NCBI GenBank assembly: GCA_030065205.1
Contig: JASJDN010000048.1
Location: 1 to 44,731 of the forward strand
DNA from: Crocosphaera sp.
GTDB lineage: Bacteria; Cyanobacteriota; Cyanobacteriia; Cyanobacteriales; Microcystaceae
Direction: 5' to 3'
Length of the DNA stretch: 44,731 nt
Shown piece by piece: positions 33,707-42,935 of the stretch. Every line of letters begins with the position of its first letter. Position 1 is the stretch's first letter. Position numbers and translations under genes: made by a program. Below the pieces are notes generated by a model, which did no database searches, was not told the origin of the DNA, and worked only from the letters and a program-made list of their open reading frames with translations.

Positions 33707-34065
33707 CATGATGAAAATCTAACTTTAAGGGTACGTTTTACTATTTTAGATAACCAAGGTTCTTCTTGTTTCGATTCAGCGATCGCCCAAATATTTAAAC
33801 TAATACAAACCGTTGCTAAAGCGAGTAAAATAAACGTGGGAGCTTGAATCACTCCAACTATCCACCAACTGGCAACATGAAGGGATAAAGTAATAGCAAA
33901 TAAGATGGCTATGGTAACTGAAGTTAATAACTTAATAGGGGATGGTTTCGTAACAATAAAAATCAAACTTAATAGAGTTGTTAATAAATTTGCAGGAACT
34001 AAAAACGCACAAATACTAACACAATTATTCCGAGAAAAATCACCAATAATAATAGGATCTAACAT
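33706..34065 (-). CDS. Small hypothetical membrane protein
   Basis: 119 residues from ATG 34065 (a TTG precedes it). There are about three hydrophobic segments (14-35, 42-62, 66-90) and a basic C-terminus (WLSKIVKRTLKVRFSS). No family is recognised. Its 3' end lies in a direct repeat, so part of the C-terminal codons may be recently duplicated sequence. Confidence 0.6.
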   Translation of the reverse strand: MLDPIIIGDFSRNNCVSICAFLVPANLLTTLLSLIFIVTKPSPIKLLTSVTIAILFAITLSLHVASWWIVGVIQAPTFILLALATVCISLNIWAIAESKQEEPWLSKIVKRTLKVRFSS

Positions 34066-34235
34066 CAATTTAACCTGATAGATAATTAAGCAAAGTGTTT
34101 TAATTCTTGGCTATTGTATCATATTTTTGTTCATGATACTGTCAATAATAAAGCTAAATACGTTTTCATACTGTTTACCCTAACATTTTCAATGATGATC
34201 ATAACCTTTTTTCAATTATCAATAATTAGAGTGAT

Positions 34236-35234
34236 TTAGTCTCGTAAAAAATCTGCATCCACTTCAGGAATAGACGGATTAATACTAATACCCGATCCTA
34301 ATTCAAATCCGGCGGGAGTGGTTAAACGGGGTCTAATTTGACAATACCAATGTAGTTGAGGTTCTTCTGCTTTATAACGAGCTGCTGTATTGATAACATA
34401 ATTGTAATCAGGATTATTTAACTTATGATATAAACGACTCAAACTATCTTTTAATATTGTGGCAAAAGTTGTCTTTTCTTCAGGGGTAATGCTTCCAAAA
34501 TCTGCCTGATGATTTTTAGGCATAATCCAAATTTCGCAAGGAAATTCAGCAGCAAAAGGCACAAAAGCAACAAACAAATCATTTTCTGTAATTATTCGTA
34601 TTTTTTCCTTCATTTCAAATTCTAAAATATCACAATAAACACATCTAGCCCAATGATCAAAATAGCGTTGTGCTTCTGCTTCTTGAATCCGACGATGACT
34701 TGGGACAATGCTACTGGCAATGATTTGAGAGTGAGGATGGCGTAAAGAAGCTCCCGCACCTTTGCCATGATTACGAAAGATAATGACCATCATTATTTCC
34801 TTATCTTCCATCAATTTTATGTATCGTTGATGATAGGTTTCAATAATTGCTTCAATGTCCGATAAAGCGAGGGTCGCAATGGTTTGTTGATGGTCAGGAC
34901 TTTCGATAACAACCTCATGGTGACCATAACCAGACATAGCCATATAAATTCCTTCTAGGTTGCGGTGGGGATTATCATGAAAGTTTAAAGCCGGAAACTT
35001 ATTCGCAATGACCCGAGTTTGCCACAAATTTTGTTGACTATCCTGAATTTCTAGGAGTATTTTTTCTGTTTTTTGCTGTTTATGTTGACAAAAAGGACAA
35101 CTATCTTGGGAATAATCTTTTAAAGAATAGTCTTGACTTGGTTGCTGAAAATCTTGGGGTCTTTTGCGACGACTGGGTGCATAAATTACCCATTCTCCTG
35201 TTACTTTGTTTAAGCGAATTTGACCAGTTTCCAT
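34236..35234 (-). CDS. galT: Galactose-1-phosphate uridylyltransferase
   Basis: 332 residues of the HIT superfamily. The active-site motif is RHPHSQ with H166-P-H168, where H168 should form the uridylyl intermediate. Zinc/structural cysteines C46 and C49 lie in SCPFCQHKQ, and GHHEVVIESP is near 104-113. The enzyme exchanges UDP-glucose and galactose-1-phosphate in the Leloir pathway. It has no galactose gene neighbours here, so UDP-galactose supply for galactolipids or polysaccharides is the likely use, as an inference. Cytosolic. Confidence 0.9.
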   Translation of the reverse strand: METGQIRLNKVTGEWVIYAPSRRKRPQDFQQPSQDYSLKDYSQDSCPFCQHKQQKTEKILLEIQDSQQNLWQTRVIANKFPALNFHDNPHRNLEGIYMAMSGYGHHEVVIESPDHQQTIATLALSDIEAIIETYHQRYIKLMEDKEIMMVIIFRNHGKGAGASLRHPHSQIIASSIVPSHRRIQEAEAQRYFDHWARCVYCDILEFEMKEKIRIITENDLFVAFVPFAAEFPCEIWIMPKNHQADFGSITPEEKTTFATILKDSLSRLYHKLNNPDYNYVINTAARYKAEEPQLHWYCQIRPRLTTPAGFELGSGISINPSIPEVDADFLRD

Positions 35235-35410
35235 AAATACTTATAATAACAATAATAATTTGTAGCTATTTACACCATCATAGGGGATGGCTCCTAAAAC
35301 AACTGTTAGTTATGATTCATTTCTTAAAAATACGAACAATTTTCAAATTTCTATATACACTAGGGACAGAATAAATAAACCAGCATCAAAACCCTATTCC
35401 TGATTTGGCC

Positions 35411-35998
35411 ATGACCTATACCACTCAACAACTTATTCGGATACTTGATCAAGAATTAAAAGCAACCTGGAGAGGAGAAAGAGTTATTTTATCCTGTCAC
35501 AAACGCATTAATAACCCTGTAATTGCCAAAGCATTAAATACTGATAAAATGAATCAAGTGTTTGCCTATCAAGATTTTCGTCGTCAAATTCATAAATATC
35601 AGATACAACAAGGAGTTTCTGGGATTATTTGGCGTACCTGTACCTATCAAGGTCAATCTATCAAATACCCTGAATTACATAACCAACTCATTGCTGTTCC
35701 CGGAGATAAAGAAATATTAATAAAACATAAAGAATCTGTGCTAAATTTTTGGTGGAAAATGACCAAAGGTATGAAATTTTGGTTATCGGCCCATCGTCGT
35801 CGTCCCATTTCTTCCGATTCCATTGAAGATTTTATTAATGAGGTAGAGTGGGCTGAAATTGATGGAACCAGAACCGAATTATACTTAGGATTATGTTGGG
35901 GCAATCCTCAAGAATATCAATATCAATGGGCCAAACCTGACTCGGGGTGTCATCGTATTATTGCTGCAGTAGATCAACCCAGTTCTATTAAAGTTTAG
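35411..35998 (+). CDS. Conserved cyanobacterial hypothetical protein
   Basis: 195 residues from ATG 35411 (a TTG at 35405 precedes it). Features are a helical start (TTQQLIRILDQELKATWRGE), several tryptophans, and a basic segment RRRPISSDS. The closing beta part has LYLGLCWGNPQEYQYQWAKP. No catalytic motif or membrane segment is seen. I do not recognise a function. It lies upstream of the PP2C gene on the same strand with a gap of about 145 bp. Confidence 0.65.
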   Translation: MTYTTQQLIRILDQELKATWRGERVILSCHKRINNPVIAKALNTDKMNQVFAYQDFRRQIHKYQIQQGVSGIIWRTCTYQGQSIKYPELHNQLIAVPGDKEILIKHKESVLNFWWKMTKGMKFWLSAHRRRPISSDSIEDFINEVEWAEIDGTRTELYLGLCWGNPQEYQYQWAKPDSGCHRIIAAVDQPSSIKV

Positions 35999-36142
35999 GG
36001 TAAGTTTTTCCTTTCTTACTCAAATTTTAGCCTGAAAACCATTAACAATAAGATAACTTTGTTTTTATGGTCTGAGGTCAAAAACGCTATAATAGCTTAT
36101 GTTATCGGGCTGATCTACTCAATTGTCCCCATCATCGCTGTC

Positions 36143-38350
36143 ATGACAGAAACTATGGCAACTATTCAATGTTCTAACCCTGAATGCCAAACCATTAACC
36201 CCCTAGAGAACCTAGTGTGTGAGCAATGTGAAACCCCTTTGCTTAAACGCTATTTACGGCCCTTGGGGGACTGGGTAAAATCATTGGAAGTTGGACAGTT
36301 AGTAGATGAACGTTATGTATTGCTCAGTCATCAGGCTGTCTTAGATAGCAAACCGGGGATTCCCCCTGAATTTAGCGAGGATATTCCCGAGAAAATCAGA
36401 AAATATTTACGGTTATTTCCTTATCGTCTCCATTTACCCCAAATCTATACTTACTATAATCCTTCTCAAGAAACGGAAGCGGATCAAGGGAGTGAAATTG
36501 CTCTCCTTGAATATGGAACGATTCCCCTCAAAAAGTCAGGAGAACCGTCTCATCCTGAATTATTGCCCCCGTTAACCGAAATCTGGCCCCAAACCCAGGA
36601 TAATCCCCTACGACAATTAAACTGGTTATGGCAAATGGCTAAACTGTGGCAACCCTTAGAAGGACAGCAGATGGTATGCAGTTTACTCGATACCTCCTTA
36701 GTCCGAGTCAATGCAGGGGTCGTTCAATTATTAGACTTGCATCAAGACGAACATAATTTCCACAGCGTTAAAGAATTAGGGAAATTCTGGTTATCTTTCA
36801 TCGAAGGCACTTCCCCCTTAATTGTGGATTATGTTCAATCCCTGTGTGAATATTTACAACGGGGCAAAATTCCCCACCCTGAATATCTTTTAAACTACTT
36901 TGAACCGGCTTTGACCTTCTGTGGACAATGGTACGACAAAAAATATCGAATTTTTACCCTAACCGATGCCGGACCGACCCGCAGTCATAACGAAGACGCT
37001 TGTTATCCTCCCAGCGGCCAACTGATGGAACCCTCTACCGAAGAACCCAATTTCACCATTGTCTGTGATGGAGTGGGAGGACAAGATGGGGGAGAAATTG
37101 CCTCGGGGTTAGCCATTGATACCCTGGTGGAAGAAATTCCTCAACTGCCCATATTTAGGGAATCTCGCAATAGTCAACAAGGGTTACAAGACTTGGCAGA
37201 AGCGATTAATTTGACCAATGATCGTATTAGTGAACGGAACGACGCTGAACATCGTCAAGATAGACAACGTATGGGGACTACCGTGGTTTTAAGTTTAGTC
37301 CATGACCACGAGGTTTATTTGGCTAATGTGGGAGACTCCCGCATTTATCGCATTACCCCTGACGGTTGTCATCAAGTCACCATTGATGATGACTTAGCCT
37401 CTAGAGAAGTCCGTTTAGGCTATTTATTCTATCGCGATGCCATTAAATACCCCAATGCGGGGGCTTTAGTCCAAGCGTTAGGCATGAGTAATGCCAATTC
37501 CCTTTACCCCAATGTCACCCGTGTGGTTACGGACGATGATTGTGTTTTTTTATTATGTTCCGATGGTTTAAGCGATTATGATCGAGTTGATCAATATTGG
37601 CATCTGACTATTGCAGGAATTTTAGCTCAAGAACAAGATTTGCCTACTGTGGGGACAGAACTCGTCAATGTGGCTAATAATAAGAATGGTCATGATAATG
37701 TCACAATTTCTCTGCTTCACTGTCAAATTAAGTTAGCCTCGGGTCAACTCACCCCCTTCTCTATCAAAGACGTGGAAATTATTTTAGAAAGTGCCAAGGA
37801 AGAAACCCAACCCACCCTTGAACCCTCTGATGATCTTCCCTCCGACTTACAACCCACCGCACCTTTCCCTGGTAATGAAGAAACACAAGAGGTCAAAAAA
37901 AATAATCTTACTTTGATTTTAGGGATTGTAGTCATGGTTTTGCTCATTGTCGGCGCAGGAATATATGGAATGTGGCAATTGCTACAACCCACTCCAACCC
38001 CTATCCCCGTACCCACTCCAACCCCAGTCCCATCAACCCCTTCTTTGCCTGAACCTGGGTCATTAATTCAACTGACGGGGGGTCTTTCCCTGTCAGAAAC
38101 AGCAGCAGGTACTGAACCTTATCCTGATCTGCCGTCTGCAAGTATCGTACAGATTTTGCCCCAGGAAGACACCGAAACAGCCATCAAGGTTAAAATTTGT
38201 CAAATAGCTGGTGAAACCTCCCCTCAAACCGCTTCTTTAAAGGAATTAGAGGGCAAACAAGCCTGGATAGCAACCCCAACTCTATCATCCTCTATTTATC
38301 AAACCTATGACGGTGAAGCAATAGAAGGGTGTACAACATTAGATCAATAA
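36143..38350 (+). CDS. PP2C-type serine/threonine phosphatase with zinc ribbon and membrane segment
   Basis: About 735 residues from ATG 36143 (ATG 36155 and an upstream TTG at 36059 are alternatives). An N-terminal zinc ribbon has C10, C15, C26 and C29. It is followed by a 240-residue region without clear motifs that may be a degenerate kinase-like domain. The PP2C domain begins near 275 with DAGPTRSHNEDA, then VCDGVGGQDGGE, GTTVVLSLVHDHEVYLANVGDSR, LCSDGLSDY and GHDNVTI, all metal-binding aspartates present. A transmembrane helix near 588-611 precedes a Pro/Thr-rich linker and a C-terminal domain that would lie on the far side of the membrane. The signal pathway is unknown. Confidence 0.85.
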   Translation: MTETMATIQCSNPECQTINPLENLVCEQCETPLLKRYLRPLGDWVKSLEVGQLVDERYVLLSHQAVLDSKPGIPPEFSEDIPEKIRKYLRLFPYRLHLPQIYTYYNPSQETEADQGSEIALLEYGTIPLKKSGEPSHPELLPPLTEIWPQTQDNPLRQLNWLWQMAKLWQPLEGQQMVCSLLDTSLVRVNAGVVQLLDLHQDEHNFHSVKELGKFWLSFIEGTSPLIVDYVQSLCEYLQRGKIPHPEYLLNYFEPALTFCGQWYDKKYRIFTLTDAGPTRSHNEDACYPPSGQLMEPSTEEPNFTIVCDGVGGQDGGEIASGLAIDTLVEEIPQLPIFRESRNSQQGLQDLAEAINLTNDRISERNDAEHRQDRQRMGTTVVLSLVHDHEVYLANVGDSRIYRITPDGCHQVTIDDDLASREVRLGYLFYRDAIKYPNAGALVQALGMSNANSLYPNVTRVVTDDDCVFLLCSDGLSDYDRVDQYWHLTIAGILAQEQDLPTVGTELVNVANNKNGHDNVTISLLHCQIKLASGQLTPFSIKDVEIILESAKEETQPTLEPSDDLPSDLQPTAPFPGNEETQEVKKNNLTLILGIVVMVLLIVGAGIYGMWQLLQPTPTPIPVPTPTPVPSTPSLPEPGSLIQLTGGLSLSETAAGTEPYPDLPSASIVQILPQEDTETAIKVKICQIAGETSPQTASLKELEGKQAWIATPTLSSSIYQTYDGEAIEGCTTLDQ

Positions 38351-38417
38351 GAATTAGAAAACAACAAAAAAGCAGCTAAAATTGTGTTTAATTAAAATCG
38401 TGAAGTAACTGAAGTCT

Positions 38418-39377
38418 TTAAATCGAGAGTAATTCTAGAGAATTAGCATTCATTGGCAATAACTGATGCGGTTTTCCCAGTGAAGCTATATTATCATCCT
38501 GAGCAAAATCAACAGACATCAACACATTAACTAACTGTACGTCAATCATTTTCGGATATTTTTGAATAATTTGGGAACAGTTTTCAATAAATGTTTTTAC
38601 CCAAGCTTTTAACCATTGTAGTTTTGTGGTACTTAATACCGTGTCTAATTCACCTTTAAAAATGATTTCTGTTGATGCTGTCATTTCAAACTGATCTAAC
38701 CATTCAAATAAAGGTCGAGAAGACTCCCAATATTTTTGGGTCATGGTTTTTCCTAAATAACGACGACTCATTGCCGTTAGATGGTTGAAAATTTCGAGAA
38801 TTTTTTCAAGGGTTATACTTTGATAATTGATGTTTCTTTTTCTTTTGACTTCTGCTATTTTATTAGAACAGTCAATCATCTTTTTTTTACTGTCTTTGAT
38901 CTTCATTATAGCCGTTTTGGGATTGAAGATACTATCAAATCTTGTCTTTTCATCATAATAAGCACCCTCTAATTTAGCTCCACTTAACTTGGCTCCATTT
39001 AAGTAAGCTCCATTAAATTTTGCTTCTTTAAAATTAGTTTTGGTTAAATAAGCTCCCGTTAAATAAGCTCCAGACAAATCAGTTTGGTAGCAATTTGCTT
39101 TGATTAAATAAATTTTAATTAAAGAAGCTCCCGATAAGTTAGCTCCAGTAAAATTAACTCCCGTTAAATCCGCTTCATTCAGATAAGCATCCCGTAAATC
39201 TGCTCCCGTAAAATCCACCTCTCTTAAATTAGCATAGCTTAGGTCAACCCCTCGAAAATCCGTATGACTGAGATTAAGCCCCCGTAAATCCCCACGACGT
39301 AATTGAAACCCTTGAAAGTTTCTTTGACCCTGTTTATACCTTTCTATTAAGTCTATGGCCTCTTGACTTTGAAACAT
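38418..39377 (-). CDS. Pentapeptide-repeat protein
   Basis: 319 residues. Residues about 20-145 consist of A(D/N)Lxx repeats (for example GADLRDAYLNEADLTGVNF and GAYLTGAYLTKTNF), which fold into a right-handed quadrilateral beta helix. The remaining half is helical without repeats and contains QKYWESSRPLFEWLDQFEM and TKLQWLKAWVKTFIENC. Pentapeptide proteins are abundant in cyanobacteria and mostly uncharacterised; DNA-gyrase protection is known for only some. No membrane segment is seen. The helical C-terminal part is unlike the all-repeat members. Confidence 0.8.
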   Translation of the reverse strand: MFQSQEAIDLIERYKQGQRNFQGFQLRRGDLRGLNLSHTDFRGVDLSYANLREVDFTGADLRDAYLNEADLTGVNFTGANLSGASLIKIYLIKANCYQTDLSGAYLTGAYLTKTNFKEAKFNGAYLNGAKLSGAKLEGAYYDEKTRFDSIFNPKTAIMKIKDSKKKMIDCSNKIAEVKRKRNINYQSITLEKILEIFNHLTAMSRRYLGKTMTQKYWESSRPLFEWLDQFEMTASTEIIFKGELDTVLSTTKLQWLKAWVKTFIENCSQIIQKYPKMIDVQLVNVLMSVDFAQDDNIASLGKPHQLLPMNANSLELLSI

Positions 39378-39752
39378 TATTGCTCCTTCGTTTTGATTGC
39401 TTATTTCTAGTTTATCTTAAGTAAAATTGAATCTAAAAAATGTTATTAAAATTAATTTTTGAATGTGATTCACGAGTAATAATTCTCAGTTTTTTTTAAA
39501 AAAAATCAGTAATTTTGCGGATAAATAGTTGAGTTAGCATCATCAAAATAGAATTAATTCTTGACTGGGCAAACCTCCATTATTATTAATCCCTTTTTAA
39601 GAATCGTCAAATAAACACATCACCTGAGATGAGTGAGGGAGATCAATCCCTTGCTTCAAACCCAGTGAAGCGGATTATTTTAAACATTTCTATCGATTAG
39701 TAGCAACGGTTAAAGTTAAGATAGTAGGGAATTTATAATAAAAATTGACCAA
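39378..39752. other. Intergenic region, divergent promoters
   Basis: 375 bp. It contains a T8/A8 tract (near 39489-39505) and AT-rich stretches. It must hold promoters for the pentapeptide gene (minus) and nadB (plus). No repeat or RNA gene is recognised. Confidence 0.4.
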
Positions 39753-41432
39753 TTGACCTTGATATCTTCAGCTAACTCTGTGGAAACGACGGGTTTACCC
39801 CCCCAATTTGACATTATTGTAGTCGGGTCTGGGGCAGCCGGCTTGTATGCTGCGCTGTGTTTACCCACTCACTATCGTGTGGGAATTATTACCAAAGATA
39901 CGTTAAAAACGGGAGCCAGTGATTGGGCCCAAGGGGGGATTGCTGCAGCCATTGCCCCAGAGGACTCCCCCCAATTTCATGAGGAGGATACCCTCAAAGC
40001 AGGAGCCGGTTTATGTGACGAGAGTGCCGTTCAATTTTTGGTGGATCATGCCGGTACCGCTATCCAATCCCTGGTTGAGATGGGGGTTGCCTTCGATCGC
40101 CAAGGGGATAAACTAGCTATGACCCTAGAAGCCGCCCATTCTCATCCCCGTGTCTTACACGCTGCCGATACGACAGGACGGGCGATTATTAGTACCCTAA
40201 CAGAAAAAGTTCGACAACGACCCAACATCGAGATTGTCGCCCAAGCGATCGCCCTACAATTGTGGATCGAACCCAAGCCAAAACGCTGCCAAGGTTTAAG
40301 TGTTCTCTATCAAGGAAAAATTCAGTGGGTTCAAGCATCGGCAGTTATTTTATCCACTGGCGGTGGGGGACAAGTGTATGCCCAAACCACTAACCCTGCT
40401 GTTAGTACAGGGGACGGGGTGGCTTTAGCCTGGCGTGCAGGAGCTATAGTCAGGGACTTAGAGTTTTTTCAATTTCACCCCACAGCTTTAACCAAACTAG
40501 GAGCCCCCCATTTTCTTATCAGTGAAGCAGTTAGAGGGGAAGGGGCGCATCTGGTGGATGCCCAAGGAAGACGCTTTGCTTTTGACTATCATCCCGCAGG
40601 AGAGTTAGCCCCAAGAGACGTGGTGAGTCGAGCAATTTTTCATTATCTACAAAGTCAAACCACGCAAAGTAACGTTTATCTTGATTTACGTCCCATTGAA
40701 TCTGAGCGAATTCGTCATCGGTTTCCCAATATTATTCGTGTTTGTCAAAAATGGGGCGTAGATGTGTTTAAAGAGCCAATTCCTGTGGCTCCTGCTGCCC
40801 ATTATTGGATGGGAGGGGTTAAAGTAGATTTGAATAATGCCACTTCTATTGATGGCCTTTATGCCATTGGAGAAACCGCCAGTACAGGAGTTCATGGGGC
40901 AAATCGCCTTGCTAGTAATTCTTTGCTAGAGTGTTTAGTGTTTGCGGCTCAATTATCAAAACTAAACGTGAGTTCCCCAGTGCCTATGACCAAGACAGCA
41001 GAGCTGGTAATGACAAATCAACAACAGTGGGAGCAAGAAATGCCTCAAATCCGAGAAATTCGTCAAGCTTTACCCCAATTGATGTGGCAAAGTGCCGGCA
41101 TTTCTCGCAGTCAAACTGTATTAGAAGAGGCTATCACACAAGTTAGCTTATGGCAAAAACAGATGAAATCCTTTTCTGTGACTCAACCGATTCTCAGTTT
41201 ATTGCCCAATCAATCGGTTCAATTGGAAGTAGCTACAGCCCAACCTTATTTACGCGTTTGTTCTGAAACCCTTAATTTGTTGGATATTGCTTACTTAATG
41301 CTCAAAAGTGCCTCATTTCGTACTGAAAGCCGAGGTGGGCATTATCGTCAAGACTATCCTAAAGCGTCTCAAGAATGGCAAAAACATACTCTCGTGTGTG
41401 GCGATCGTTGGTGGAAAGGTGAGATTAGTTAA
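39753..41432 (+). CDS. nadB: L-aspartate oxidase
   Basis: 559 residues. The FAD-binding motif is IIVVGSGAAGLYAA (21-34), with GASDWAQGGIAAA (54-66) and the active-site stretch HGANRLASNSLLECLVFA. The enzyme oxidises L-aspartate to iminoaspartate, which NadA condenses to quinolinate for NAD synthesis. The start must be TTG: 39753 or the in-frame TTG at 39759 are the only candidates before the FAD motif, and neither has a strong Shine-Dalgarno. This agrees with the family N-terminus. The C-terminal helical domain ends with ESRGGHYRQDYP, typical for this flavoprotein group. Confidence 0.94.
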   Translation: MTLISSANSVETTGLPPQFDIIVVGSGAAGLYAALCLPTHYRVGIITKDTLKTGASDWAQGGIAAAIAPEDSPQFHEEDTLKAGAGLCDESAVQFLVDHAGTAIQSLVEMGVAFDRQGDKLAMTLEAAHSHPRVLHAADTTGRAIISTLTEKVRQRPNIEIVAQAIALQLWIEPKPKRCQGLSVLYQGKIQWVQASAVILSTGGGGQVYAQTTNPAVSTGDGVALAWRAGAIVRDLEFFQFHPTALTKLGAPHFLISEAVRGEGAHLVDAQGRRFAFDYHPAGELAPRDVVSRAIFHYLQSQTTQSNVYLDLRPIESERIRHRFPNIIRVCQKWGVDVFKEPIPVAPAAHYWMGGVKVDLNNATSIDGLYAIGETASTGVHGANRLASNSLLECLVFAAQLSKLNVSSPVPMTKTAELVMTNQQQWEQEMPQIREIRQALPQLMWQSAGISRSQTVLEEAITQVSLWQKQMKSFSVTQPILSLLPNQSVQLEVATAQPYLRVCSETLNLLDIAYLMLKSASFRTESRGGHYRQDYPKASQEWQKHTLVCGDRWWKGEIS

Positions 41433-41503
41433 AAGGAACCCTCCTGCTGAGAGTTTAAGCTATTAATAAGACAACTATTAATCCCTGCTTTAAAACTTAT
41501 ATT

Positions 41504-42703
41504 ATGATTTACTATCGTTTCTATCTATTAATATTAATCTGTTTATCTTATCTAACTTGCCCTTCCCTGAGTCTGGCTAATTCCCGCTTTTTTAGTTTTG
41601 ATGAAATGGAGAAAAAAGAGACAACACTTGCCCAAGGCATTAGCAATGATGCTCAACCGACTCTTTCTTCACCTCCTGCTGATTCTGCCTATGATCAGGC
41701 TATGCAAGCAGGTTATAAAGCCACTGAACAAAAAGATTATCAAGCCGCACAAACAGAGTTTCAAAACGCTCTTAAAGTACGACCCAATGATATCTATGCC
41801 CAACAAGCCCTGCAAAATATTGAATTTTATCTGGCCAAGCAAAGCAATCCTTTTACTAATTTAACCGCTAGTAGCATCGGTGTATGGATTGGTTTACTGG
41901 TAATCGTTGTAGCTATTGGGATCGGAATATGGCTATTTATGCGTCGTGCTTCAGCCTATTCTCAAGACAAATTGCAATTAGAAGAAGACTTATTACAACC
42001 TCATGATTTTGATACAGTAGAATTTGATTCCGAGGTAAACAATGATAAAGATTTAGAGGAAATCAAACCTACTTTTGAAACCGATTATGAAGATAAAGCA
42101 GAACCTCAACCCTCATTATTTTCTTCTGAGACTAATAAAATCGAATCAAAATCTCCTCCAGAAGTAGTTGTAGAAACATCAGATTCTCAAGGGGTTTTAT
42201 CCATTGAAAAAACCACTCGTATTCCTAGTGGAGATTTGATGGCAACATTGTTAGAGGAATTACAACAAACCGACCCCAAAAAACGCCGTCAAGCTATTTG
42301 GAAATTAGCCCAAACGGCTGACTCTAGAGCAATGAAGCCGCTTGTGGATCTGATGATTGATACTGATTCTCAAGAACGTAGTTTAATTTTAGAAGCTCTG
42401 TCTCAGATTAGCACTAGAACCTTGAAACCAATGAACCACGCTTTAACCCTCTCCCTACAAGATAAAAATCCTCAAGTTCGTAAAAATGCGATTCGGGATT
42501 TAACCAGAATTCATGAGTTAATGTCTCAAATTTATCAACTTCTCTGCCATGCTATTGATGATAGCGATCGCGAGGTTCAAGAGACGGCCAAATGGGCGAT
42601 CAATCAATTAAATACCCAAATACCTCCCCGTCTAGATATTCTAACCGGAGAGGGAACGTCTGAAGTGACGGTGGAACAGTCTTATTCAGACACAATGGAA
42701 TAA
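41504..42703 (+). CDS. TPR plus HEAT-repeat membrane protein
   Basis: 399 residues. A signal-peptide-like start (to about A25), then a TPR pair near 62-110 (AMQAGYKATEQKDYQAAQ, FQNALKVRPND), a transmembrane helix at about 126-146, an acidic linker, and three to four HEAT-like helix pairs from 247 to 375 (KKRRQAIWKLAQTADSRAM and following). The TPR part is therefore outside, or in the periplasm or lumen, and the HEAT part in the cytoplasm, if the signal sequence is processed. It follows nadB by 71 bp. Function unknown; both repeat types bind proteins, so a scaffold across the membrane is likely. Confidence 0.7.
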   Translation: MIYYRFYLLILICLSYLTCPSLSLANSRFFSFDEMEKKETTLAQGISNDAQPTLSSPPADSAYDQAMQAGYKATEQKDYQAAQTEFQNALKVRPNDIYAQQALQNIEFYLAKQSNPFTNLTASSIGVWIGLLVIVVAIGIGIWLFMRRASAYSQDKLQLEEDLLQPHDFDTVEFDSEVNNDKDLEEIKPTFETDYEDKAEPQPSLFSSETNKIESKSPPEVVVETSDSQGVLSIEKTTRIPSGDLMATLLEELQQTDPKKRRQAIWKLAQTADSRAMKPLVDLMIDTDSQERSLILEALSQISTRTLKPMNHALTLSLQDKNPQVRKNAIRDLTRIHELMSQIYQLLCHAIDDSDREVQETAKWAINQLNTQIPPRLDILTGEGTSEVTVEQSYSDTME

Positions 42704-42935
42704 AGTGCAAAATATGGGGATAAATAATATTAAAATAAAGTGGAGATTAAACAACTTCAATCAACAGACTGGGAATAACTGTCTAAACTTAAAACAGTCA
42801 AGATAAAATCCCAGATCAATATCTGCTCACTCCAAAATATTTCTGGGGTTAGTTGGAATCCTCGACATAGATTCCTGACTCAAATAGTGGGTATAGTCTT
42901 TTTTTGTATTTTTCTATCAGTGGGAACTGTATTTT

